Of a stretch of DNA of 64,000 bases, positions 24,601 to 35,500 are shown piece by piece. The number at the start of each line of letters is the position of its first letter. Positions within the stretch are counted from its first letter, which is position 1. The notes beneath the pieces were generated by a model. The model saw only the letters and a list, made by a program, of their open reading frames with translations. It was not told the DNA's origin and ran no database searches. The stretch lies in contig NC_011898.1 of the NCBI RefSeq assembly GCF_000022065.1, positions 2,782,501 to 2,846,500 of the forward strand, written 5' to 3'. The position numbers and the translations under genes are program-made. This stretch comes from Ruminiclostridium cellulolyticum H10. Lineage in GTDB: Bacteria > Bacillota > Clostridia > Acetivibrionales > DSM-1351.

Positions 24601-26512
24601 AAGTTGGAAGACTTACTTTTTTCATACCTTTCCCGTCATAAACTTTATCCCATTGTATGTGGTCACCGCTTATATACGATTTGCATATTTCGTCCAGATG
24701 TTTGTTGTAAATGTCCCCTGAAGCTGATGTCAAATCAGGCAGGGTGTCAGCTTCAGGAGTCAGATTTTCAAAAGTGGATATTCCCGGATGGTCAGTGGCA
24801 TATTCTTTTGCAGAATATATACACTTTGTGTCAATATTGTATTTAATTGAGCCTGTGAGAAATGCAAGCTTTTGTTTTAAATCCTTTATATCAGTTGTAA
24901 TAATTGCGATTCTTACAGGGAAATGCGTCCTCCCCGTATTTGCGGTATAACATATATCCTCTAAAGTTACATTTTTAATATTGTCCAACATATGCCTATA
25001 GGCTTCTATATAACTCTGCAAAGCACTTACATGGTTTGCAGAAATTGTAAGTACATTTTTTCTGTATGGGATTATACTTTCCTCTGCCGGATATTGTGGT
25101 TTCTCCGATGAGGGGGCTTCTTCTAAAATCATGTGGCAGTTTGTTCCGCTCAATCCAAAGGAGCTTATCCCGCATCTTCTGGGAAACCCGTCTGTCTCCC
25201 ATTGTGTTAAACGATCATTAATATATACCGGGGATTCCTGTATGTTGGTTTTTCTGTTGGGCCTTTTAAAATGCAGCATAGGAGGTAATTCTTTATTTGT
25301 CAGAGCCATAACCATCTTGATTACACCTGCCATTCCCGATGCATTATCAAGATGACCGATATTTGTCTTTACTGTTCCCAAAGCACAAAACTGCTTTTTG
25401 TCTGTGTACCTCTTAAAAGCCGATTCAATTCCGTCAATTTCTAAGGGGTCGCCCAATTTTGTACCTGTTCCGTGTGCTTCTATATATGAAATTGTTTCTG
25501 GATTCACTCCGGCATCCTTCCATGCCTTTACTATGACCTCCTCCTGTGCGGCGGAGTTGGGAGCGGTAATACCTATAGAGTTTCCATCCTGATTGATGGC
25601 ACTTCCCTTGATTACCGCGTAAACGTTGTCCCTGTCTGCAATCGCCTTCTTCAAAGGCTTTAAAAGTATGGCCGCACAGCCCTCTCCTATTCCGGTTCCA
25701 TCAGAAGAATCATCGAAGGATCTGGCTTTTCCGTCCGAGGATGTTATTCCAATGCCATCCTGCCTGTTGATTTTTAAGGGCAGCAAATTGAGCTTGACCC
25801 CTCCTGCCAGAGCCGTTTCGCATTCTCCGTTCCTTATTGCCCGACAAGCCATGTGTATTGCAACCAGTGATGAGGAACATGCAGTATCCACCAGCATACT
25901 GGGGCCCTTCAAATCAAGATAATAAGATATCCTGCTTGCAATTATAGATTTTATATTCCCCGGTATTGCTATTCCTGATAATCCGGGATCTACTGTATGT
26001 ATAAATCTTTTATAACTTTCACCGAAATCGGAGCTGTAGCCAACGTATACACCCGTTTTGCTTCCTGACAGCCTGCCGTTTCCATATCCTGAATCCTCTA
26101 TAGCCTGATATGCCGTCTGCAGAAATAGTCTCTGATTTGGGTCTATCAGGCTAGCTTCCTTGGGTGATAATTTAAAAAATTTATAATCAAATTTATCTAC
26201 TTCATCAAGGAAAGCACCTATACTATATTCTATTTCTGACGGTTTCAGGTTCATGTGGCCCAGCAGTGCATCTGTGTCCTTTTTCCTTTCCTCCGGAAAA
26301 TCTGATACACAATCCCTTCCATTTCTGATATTTATCCAAAATTCGTCAATATTTGGGGCAAATGGTAATTTTGCTGCCATGCCAACAATTGCTATATCAT
26401 TATCACTCCTGATCTCATCATCTTTTAACAGCCTTATTATTTGGGCCGCAGCCTTTTTACTAATATTGCCGTTTCCTGTGTTTTCAACGATATACTGAAA
26501 TACCCTGTTCAA
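21671..26512 (-). CDS. Trans-AT PKS module KS-DH-KR-ACP
   Basis: 1613 residues from a TTG start behind AAAGGGGG. The N-terminal docking helices (MNRVFQYI, NISKKAAAQIIRLLK) match the helical tail of the PKS-NRPS upstream. KS at about 38-465 (VDTACSSSL near 211, EAHGTGT, NIGHL). A double hot-dog DH near 660-950 with an intact HxxxGxxxxP (EHKVNGNFIVPG, near 699) and HPALMDSAV. KR with GGLGGIG near 1199 and the FSSINSILGGAGQSDYTAAN active-site region. ACP with DLGGDS near 1520. The C-terminal docking tail (EEIMQQLSRGEITIEEVDKL) points to the next KS protein, encoded 21 nt downstream. With no AT it relies on the free transferase at 39547. Expected outcome: an alpha,beta-unsaturated two-carbon extension. 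Confidence 0.92.
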   Translation of the reverse strand: MNRVFQYIVENTGNGNISKKAAAQIIRLLKDDEIRSDNDIAIVGMAAKLPFAPNIDEFWINIRNGRDCVSDFPEERKKDTDALLGHMNLKPSEIEYSIGAFLDEVDKFDYKFFKLSPKEASLIDPNQRLFLQTAYQAIEDSGYGNGRLSGSKTGVYVGYSSDFGESYKRFIHTVDPGLSGIAIPGNIKSIIASRISYYLDLKGPSMLVDTACSSSLVAIHMACRAIRNGECETALAGGVKLNLLPLKINRQDGIGITSSDGKARSFDDSSDGTGIGEGCAAILLKPLKKAIADRDNVYAVIKGSAINQDGNSIGITAPNSAAQEEVIVKAWKDAGVNPETISYIEAHGTGTKLGDPLEIDGIESAFKRYTDKKQFCALGTVKTNIGHLDNASGMAGVIKMVMALTNKELPPMLHFKRPNRKTNIQESPVYINDRLTQWETDGFPRRCGISSFGLSGTNCHMILEEAPSSEKPQYPAEESIIPYRKNVLTISANHVSALQSYIEAYRHMLDNIKNVTLEDICYTANTGRTHFPVRIAIITTDIKDLKQKLAFLTGSIKYNIDTKCIYSAKEYATDHPGISTFENLTPEADTLPDLTSASGDIYNKHLDEICKSYISGDHIQWDKVYDGKGMKKVSLPTYPFERLRCWLTANTPKAAEINAYEQSYNKLGYPLLDSCSTETMEGAVYSTNFQVNRHWVLNEHKVNGNFIVPGTSYIEMVSEAVGHYKYYENLEFRDIIFEFPLAVGENEARDVQTVLKIEDGYLGFYVASRPDGDKWVRHVQGKVFLDEDRNSVQYNPDEMARSAIFEEDIELTGKRKGLIDTGPRWNNLKKVYTLHDGVLAYLVLPDEFTGDLDKCIIHPALMDSAVNVAIGSIGEGLYLPWSYKSLIIYGKMPDKLYSLIRQKGKADLNMETASFDIILMDEKGRVFADIENYTLKKVNQLLTTPDYKSVKVNMFHRMNWIKNYTTKGVESIHNAYKPAAGKVLLFKDRGSLWMDIKETLGVDVVEVDICGCYEKFATGRYSIGYGEEDYDRLIKDLREEGISQIIHLSSIGWEKLPEDSDSLAETQKRGLYSLVYLIRSLISNKIRNEVELIAVSDYVNMVTGMERRINYYNATIPGICTVAGQEYGNLKCRCIDIDETTEVNKLVSELNSRDSCSLIAYRDGERYHQEMDEVHLEDSEPEEIEICEKGVYIITGGLGGIGREFAGYLSAKKPVSLVLIARTYIPDREAWDEILKKNSGTMLAQKIEFIKDIEKSGSQVVYYSADVSNENDMKNVLSSIRRKYGRINGVIHAAGIAGNGFIIRKDMEIFTRVVKPKVQGTFILDKLTKEDNLDFFIMFSSINSILGGAGQSDYTAANSFMDSFADYRRKTAGGKTVSINWTAWKETGMAFDNGIINGKIRGVFLPATTSDAIQMFEEITAKKLTRIIAGQLDFETIPLLDSGTAIRFSNKIQGKIHKYKVRSNTDSQRNTAREGEITPLKIKGSKDKGISSVQAVVARIWAGALGLEEVSVYDNFNDLGGDSVMATLLLKNLEKEFPGIVDISDIFNYPSISAMSEYIESRTGKEKIQPDVENQQIMTEDGEAGMEEIMQQLSRGEITIEEVDKLMKTKGLM

Positions 26513-26554
26513 AAAGCATCCCCCTTTCAGCCCTCAAATTTGTCATGAGCCACG

Positions 26555-29500
26555 CTAAATATCATCTAATTTTGACAACACTTCATCAATTAATATATCT
26601 CCGCTTTCAAAGCCGTCCAGTAATTTGATAATGTCATCATCACCATCGTCTGAGGTTGGAACAGTAACATTTTCATACTTCTTTTGTTCTGAGCCTTCCA
26701 TAAAGTCTGCCAGCTTTGATATTGTTGGATATTTAAAAATATCAATAACCTTGATTTTTCCGGGATATTTTTCATCAATCATTGAATGCATCTGGTTTAC
26801 CAGAAGAGAATTCCCGCCCAAGGAAAAGAAATTATCTTTGGTGCCCACCTTCTTCATGTCAAGAAGCTGGCTCCATATACCTGCCAGAAATCTTTCCACC
26901 TCAGATTCCGGCACTGCATAATTCTCATTGCTTTGGAAAGGTTCGCCAATATCAAGTGCGGCAAGTGACTTTCGGTCTATCTTCCCGTTTGGTGTCAGTA
27001 TCATCTTTTCCAACCATATAAATTGTGCAGGAATCATATAGTCAGGTAGCTTCTTCTCCAGGCAGCCCCTCAGTTCTTCATAGGTGTGTTCTCTTGGGGC
27101 TGTATAGTAGCAGATAAGTTTACTTGTTTCTCCTGACTTCTTTGCCACTACCGCTGCCTGTATAATTTCTTCATTTTGCAGCAGAACATTTTCAATTTCG
27201 CCTATTTCAATTCTATATCCCCGTACCTTAATCATTCCGTCTTTCCTTCCCAGATACTCTATGGTGCCGTCACTGAGATATCTACCCACATCCCCGGTCC
27301 GATAAATAATACTCCCTTTCTCGCCATAAAGGGTGAAGACCTCCCTTGTTTTTTCCTCGTCCTTGTAATAGCCTCTTGTTACATTTAAACCACTTATATA
27401 GATATCACCCGGAATGCCTATGGGACACATTTTTTTACAAGAATCCAGTATTAAAACTTTGTTGTTGGAGATAGGTTTACCTATGGGTATTACTGTTGAA
27501 CTACCGGGATTATCCCGGACATCATGGCTTGTTACCCAAATAGTCGCTTCTGTAGGGCCGTACATGTTTACTATCCTTGCATGATGAAAATATTCCCGAA
27601 TATCTTTTGCCAGCTCGTAGGTCCACGCTTCACCGCCTATCATAATGCACCTTATACGTGAGAAAAGCTCCTGATTACCAAGGGTTTTCCTGCTCTTGAC
27701 AGCAGTAAGCAGTTGTATCATCAATGCCGGAACAGAATGCCATATGGTGACCTTACCGGCATCTATGTATTCCATGAAAAGAGAGCCATCCTTCATCCTG
27801 CTGTCAGGTACTATGCAAAGACACGTACCGCTTAAAAGAGAGCCGAATATTTCAAATACGGAAATATCAAAACTCATAGAGGTCACTAATGCCATTACAT
27901 CTTTATGGCTCAAACTCATATTTTCAATGCTCCAATTCAGATAGTTGACGGCATTTGCATGAGATACTCCAACTCCCTTTGGAAGCCCTGTGGAGCCTGA
28001 CGTATAAATTATATACATGAGATTTTTAGGGTTGGCTTTATTTTTGAGATTATACGGCGACAGGTTTTTTATATCCTCAGCCGTATACTTTATAAGCCCT
28101 GCTGTTTTGCCTGCTCCTTCGGACAGATTTATAACTACTTCCAGACTATTTTCTTCAGTATTTATCATTTCTGTTTTTTCAAAGGAGCTTTGGTCGATTA
28201 TCAAAAATCTTGTCTGGCTGTGCTTCAGCATATAATGTATTCTGTCTGCCGGATAATCAGGGTCAACAGGTACATATGCCCCTCCTGCCTTTAGTATTCC
28301 CAGCATTCCGATTATCATCTCAATGCTCTTGTGAACCATGATTCCTACCGATTCTTCCCTCTTTATACCTTCATTTTGCAATAACCGAGCAAGCTTGTTC
28401 GCCTTTTCATTCAATTCGTTGTAGGTTATACCTGTACCCTCACACATTACAGCTATAGAATCAGGCCTGAATTCAGCCTGCCTTTCGAAAAGCTCATGGA
28501 CGGTAAGTTTTCCTCTATCACCGAAATCGACATCTGTAGCATTGAAAACACCTTCTATTTTTTCCTTTTCTTCTTTTGTAATTATGTCAATATCTGATAG
28601 AGTAATATCAGGGTTATTCAGAACCTGCTCCAGAATATTCAGGAAATGCAAAGACATTCTTTCCACAGTCTCCCTCATGAATATTTTTGTGCAGTATTCC
28701 AGCCTGAAATGCAGGGTGTTTTCTTTTTCTACAGACTCTAATGTCAAATCAAATTTTGAGGATTTACTGTCAAACTCCCGGGACTTAAATCTCAGTCCCT
28801 CTTCTTCTATCTCAGGAAAGCTTGTGTTTTGCATTATAAACATAACGTCAAATAAAGGACTTCTGCTTAAATCTCTTGGGACATTCAATTTATCTACTAA
28901 TTCCTCAAACTGGTAGTCCTGATTTTCATAAGCATTTAAAGCATTATGGCGTACCTCCTGCAGGAAGTTGTGAAATGTTTTTGTTCCCTCAGGTCTGTTT
29001 CTCATAGCCAGAGTATTGATGAATACACCAAGCATATTTTCCAGATCAGCATTTCCACGCCCGGCTACAGGCATTCCAACAATAATGTCCTCCTGTCCCG
29101 TATACTTATAAAGCAAAACATTAAAAACAGCCAGTAGTGTCATGGAGGCAGTAGTCTTTTCACTGGTTTCAACTTCATGAAGCTTTTTTGACATTTCTTT
29201 ATTTAATTCAAAGTACACTGTGTCTCCTTCATAACTTTGCACAGTTGGTCTTGTATAATCAGCTGGCATATTAAGAACAGGGATATCTCCGCTAAACATG
29301 CCCATCCAGTAGTTTTCCTGCTGTTTATATCTTTCACTGCCGTACAGACTGCTCTTCCAAGAAACATAATCCCTGTACTGTACTGTTAATTCCTTAAGTT
29401 CCTTACCTCTGTATAGCTCTATAAACTCACGTGTAAGAATTCCTAAAGATATACCATCGCAAATAATGTGATGAATATCAAACATAATGGTCTTTCTGCC

Positions 29501-32500
29501 ATTGTCAGTCAGCAGCACCTTTACTCTAAAAAGCGGCCCGCTTTTTAAATTGAACGGTTTTATTAAATTCTGAATGTTTCCGTCTGAATCGTCTTCCTTA
29601 ATCTCAATATATGCAATTTCCGGCTCCATACACTCCTGTACTATCTGTACCGGAACCCCATCCACGGCGTCAAAGTAGGTCCTTAGTATCTCATGTCTTG
29701 CTACCAGATTTTTAATGGCCTGTTCAAAACGTTCCCTGTCAAACTCCCCTTCCAAATCCATTAAAACAGGTATATTATAGGCAGTACTTTCCCCTGTCAC
29801 AGCTTCCATCAGATAAATTCTTCTCTGAGCAGGTGACAAACTGTAAGAACTGCTCTTTTCAACCGGTATAATGGGTTGGTATTCACTGATATCAGTTCCA
29901 TTAATAGAACATGCCAGTTCTTTTATTGTTGGTGTTTTAAAAACCGCACTAAGAGGTATTTCCGTGCCCAACTCCTTGTATATTCTGGACACTAGGATTG
30001 TAGCCTTTAAAGAATGTCCTCCAAGTGCAAAGAAATTATCATTTACTCCCGCCCTTTGAATATTCAATACATCCTGGTAAATCCTCTGCAATGCCTTTTC
30101 AGTTTCATTTACAGCATCAACAAAGCCGTTGGTATTTAAGCCAGTCAGGACAGGACAGGGCAGAGCTTTTCTGTCTGTTTTGCCGTTTGGAGTCAAAGGA
30201 AGTTCTTCAAGTACCATAATATATGTGGGTATCATATATTGCGGAAGTTCATTTTCCAGATATTTTTTAAGCTCTACTTCCGTTAAGTCCCTGTCAGCTG
30301 TCACATATGCACCAAGTTTTCTGCTTTCACTATCTTCACCCTTCACATCTACTACTGCTTCCCTCACTCCTGAATATTTAAGCAGCAGTTCCTCTATTTC
30401 GCCTAGCTCAATCCTGTAACCTCTCAGCTTGACCTGATGGTCGATTCTGCGTATATATTCTATATTACCGTCAGGAAGCCACTTTACAAAATCTCCGGTT
30501 CTGTACATTTTTTTGCCTGGCATATATGGATTTTCTAAAAACTTCTCCAAAGTCAGTTCTGGTCTGTTTATGTATCCTCTTGATAATCCGTCCCCGGAAA
30601 TGCATAATTCCCCCGGGATGCCAATTGGCTGAAGGTTACCGCTTTCACTGACAATATAGACCTGTGTATTTGCTATGGGTTTTCCTATGTCAATTGTACT
30701 TCTGTCTGTCAGTTCCCGTATGGTAGACCATATTGTGGTTTCGGTGGGCCCATACATATTGTATATTCTTGCATTTGTACACCTTTTGACCTCGTCCAAC
30801 AAGGCTTGTGGAAAGGCTTCTCCTCCTACCATCAGCACCTGGGGCACTGACAGACTAGACCGTCCTCTGCTGTCACTCAAAAGCAACTGCAGACGTGACG
30901 GTGTCATTTGTAGCATTTCAATACTGTTTTGTTTAATTATTTCGCTTAACAGCTTTGGATCCTTTTGCTGTTCTTCACTTGCTATTACTACCTTCATACC
31001 TATACAGAGGGGCAGAATTGTTTCAAGTATAAATATATCAAAGGACATGGAGGTTAGGGCCAGAATTGATTTACCGCTGCCAAACTCAATTTTTTCAACC
31101 ATACCTTCAATAAAGTTACATACTGCTTGGTGCTCAATCATTACCCCTTTAGGCTTTCCTGTAGATCCGGAGGTATATATAACATAAGCCAGAGAATCCG
31201 GCCTGTTATTTATTGACAAATTTTCACAATTACCTGTATACAGTCCGTCATCATCCATATCAACTGAAATACCGTAAAAAGCAACTGTTCCTTTTAACTT
31301 TCCGCTGGTCAGTAAAACCTTTACCGAGCTGTCATTCAGCATATAATTTATGCGTTCCCCCGGGTATTCAGGGTCTATAGGCAGATATGCCGCTCCGGCC
31401 TTGAGAATACCAAGTATCCCCACCAGCATATTACATGAACGTTCCACCATGATACCAACTATATCACCCTTCATTACACCCTTTTCTAAAAGAGTCCTGG
31501 CAATACAGTTTGCCAATGAATTTATCTGGGCATATGTATAAATTGTATTCCCCTGTATTATACATTGAGAATGTGGTAAAGCCTTTGCCTGAAGTTCAAA
31601 AAGAGTATCTATGCTAGCAGTTCTGTCATATTCCCTTTCGGTAGCATTAAAGAGTGTTATGATTCTATTTGTCTCCTCCAGGGATAAGATTTCTATACCG
31701 TCAATACTCATATCACTTTCTATCAAGAAGGCATTAATAATATTTGTATAATATACTGCAAATCTTTCAATAGTTTGTTTTTCAAAAAGATCGGTGTTAT
31801 ATTCGGCTCTGATTTCTATACGGTTATCCTCTTCCCTACAAAGCATACTAAGTTCAAACATACTGCTGCCCTCAGTCTCAGGCGGAATTTTATCGTATAA
31901 TTGAAAAACAGTTGAAAAAATAGGACTTCTGCTCAAGTCACGCTCAGGATTTAATTTCGATATTATCAGGTCAAAGGGGTATTTTATATTCCGATATGCC
32001 TTCAGACACTTTTCACGTACACAGGTTATAAGGTCATTGAGTGAAGAAATATTTTCAAAATTTATACGGATTGATAAGGTGTTTATAAATACACCCATTA
32101 TATTCTCCAGCTCTTTGTTTTCCCTTCCTGTCACCGGTAAGCCTACAACTATGTCTTTGTCTGCAGTAATCTTTTTAAGCAGTACAAAATAAGCAGACAA
32201 TAGGGCCATATTCAGGGTTATATTATGTTGCCTTGCAAATTCTTTTAATTTGGCTGTTGTATTCCCGTCTATGCTAAATTTAATGAAACTGCCGTTGTAG
32301 GTTTGCATCTGCGGTCTTTTATAATCCACGGGAAGATTTAATACCGGAAGCGGTTTGTACAATTCCTGCAGCCAGTAATTTTCCATCTCCACAAACTCCG
32401 AACTATCCTGCCATTCAAGCTGCTGTTTTACCCAGTCCGTATACCTGAAATTCAGCGGCTCCAGTTCCACAACCTTTTCCAAGACAATTCCCTCATACAA

Positions 32501-35500
32501 TTTCATTAGTTCGTAACTGAATATTCCCATGCTCCATCCATCGGTAACAATATGATGTATATTGAGATAGAGGCAGTAGGAGGAACTACTCAACTTGTAA
32601 ACAACAACTCTCATGGGTGGATTGGACAGATTGAAGGGTTTTTTATTTTCTTGAGCTATAAGCTCATTGAGCACGCTCTCCTTATGAGGCTCCCCTGTTA
32701 AATCCACCACTTCAGGCTCATATTCATAAACGGTCAGAATTTTCTGGTAAGGCTCTCCATTTTCTTCTCCGAATACAGTTCTTAAGACCTCATGCCTCTG
32801 AATAAGCAGGTTAACGGCCTCTTTCAGTACCTGAACGTTCAACTCCGCATTTATAGATGATACCAGCGGTAGATTGTATACTGTCATTTGAGGATCATAA
32901 TTCTGTAAAAACCAAATTCTTTTTTGGATATTGGACAGTTCATAGTAAGTATGCTCCTTTTCGGATTCCCTGAGGTCTTTGACAGACACTTCCTTCTCAG
33001 GTGTCTTATCCTCAAGGAATGCTGCAAGCCTTTGTACTGTCAAGTATTCAAACAGGTCACTTATCCTGATGCTTGCATTGAGCTTCTTATTAATCTCATT
33101 TGCAATCCTCAATGCAATTATGGAATCCCCGCCCAGATTATACAGATTTTCGTATATATCAATCTCTTCAAGACCCAGCACTTCTCCCCAAACCGCTGCA
33201 ACGCCCTTCTCCATGGGTGTGTATTCCTGATTTTGCCTGCCTTTAGGAAGTACGATTTTCCTCTTTCCGGGTTGTTTTACCTGCTGCGGCATCTTTATAT
33301 AAGGCTTCAAACTGTTTTTTATTTCCTGGGATAACTGTATATATGCATTGTCCATGGCGTATTCAGCCATAAATTCATAGTCCAACTCTCCTATAACCAC
33401 CCTAGGCAGACTGGCAGTCAAAGCCCTGTCAAAAGCCTTTATGGCCTTTTCTTTTGAAATGAGCTTGAATATTCTTCTTCCATCAGACAGATTGTATTGG
33501 GAAGCCATACCAACCTGATTCCATCCGGTCCAATTAATCGAAATTACCTTTCTCCCTGTTCTGTTTTTATATTCTGCAAAGGAATCCATAAAAGCATTTG
33601 CTGCTGAATATTCTCCCTGTCCATGACCTCCTATGAATGAAGCTATTGAAGAAAACATAACAAAAAAGTCCAGGTTGTCGTTTTCCGTCAGTCTGTCTAA
33701 AATCAGTGTCCCGTTTACTTTTGGGGCAATGACCCTTTTTAGTGCTTCAGTATCCTTTTTGATGAGTATTCCTTCCTCAAACACACCTGCCAGATTTATG
33801 ACCCCATTAATGTTTGCATGATGCTTGCGTACTTCATCAAGAACCAGTCTTACTGACGCCATATCTGCTAAATCAGCACTGAAACACAATACTTTGCTGC
33901 CCATGTCTTTCAACTCTTTTATTGACTGGATTCTGTCAATGATGTTATAGTCTGTATCATTTATTCCCTCATAGGTGTTTTTAAGTAAATCGTCCCATAA
34001 ACTACGTTCAGGCAAAGGGGAGCGGTTAATCATCACCAGGTTCACTCTTTTCTCTGCTGCGAGATATCTGCATATCTCCAGCCCAATTCCCCCTAAACCT
34101 CCGGCAACAATATACACACCCTCCTCCCTGATTTGAATCTTATCTCCGCCGTTACTATACGGGGATTGTCTTTGCAGGTTCTGAATATACCTTTGTCCGT
34201 TACGATATGAAACATTAAATAAAAACTTCTTTTGGGCCAACTCAGAAATGATTAAGTCTGTATCCACAGCTTTGTCTATATCAATACACCTGCACCTTAT
34301 GTTGTCATATTCCTGACCGATTACCCTCCCCATTGCATATAAGGACCCACTGAGTGCATTTATTTTTTCCTGATATTCAACTACTTCCGAAGCATTATCA
34401 GCTATAATTACCAAATCAAGGTCATTTTGCATACTCTCGGATATGGCTTTTGTCAAACGGTGCAGATTGTAAACACCTCTTTCCATAGCCTCATCCAAGC
34501 CGTCTATATCCATATCGGTATCAAAATTCAAGGCAGACAAATATATAATCCGGTTAACAGCTCTGCCATTTAACTCTGAAAATAACTTTCTAAAGTCACC
34601 TTCGTCTGTGCCTGTCATATATTTGCTATGGTTTATCTGCCGGAAATCTATGCCGAATTCAACCTCCACAGTTTCCGTCCCGGCTGCTCTTAGTTTTTGT
34701 GCCAATTCCTCACCCATACCATATTCATCATTGAATATAATCGTAACACCTGAAAAATCAGCATTCTCACCTGTCAAAAATTCCTGCTCCTGTTTCTCCC
34801 ATCCGGTTTTATAAAAAAGGTTGTCAGGGTCTTCCGCTTCAAGCCCCGTATTATGAACCTTTTTAACAGAATAATCTTCTATTTCCGCCAGTGCTTTTCC
34901 ATATTCATCCATAAGCTTTATATCAAAGATAGCTATTTCATTATTTAAGGACATATTGTCTTTTCTTACTAAATAGCTATAAAAACTTCGGGGTAATGTT
35001 TCATATATCTTCAGGCTTCCATAGGACAGAGGCAGATACAGCCCTTCTCCCACACTCATGTTAGCGATATTAACTGCACAATCCATAAGTGAAGGATACA
35101 TGTGGTACTTGCTCAGATCCTCCGAATATTCTTCTCCCAGTTCAAAACACGCCAAGGCCATTCTGTCCCCAGTGTACATTGCCTTTAGGGTATCCCATCT
35201 GGGTCCTAACCTGAGTATGCCCTCCCTGCTTCCCATATTCCCTATATCTATTACGTTAGGGCAGGCTTCTTTTATCTTTTCAAAGTCAAAACTAAGGGAG
35301 CTTGCATCCTCTTTGGGAATTCCCGCTACTGCACCTGTAGAATGCTTCAGCCACTGTCCATTTTCCTTCTGTTTACTTGCGATGGTATATTCAAGGGTAT
35401 CTTCATCCCTTTTTATTATTGTATGTACTTCTTTTTCTTCATCAGCTTTTAATATAAGTGGATGTATAAATGTTACCTGCTGCATTTTCAAAGGATGGTT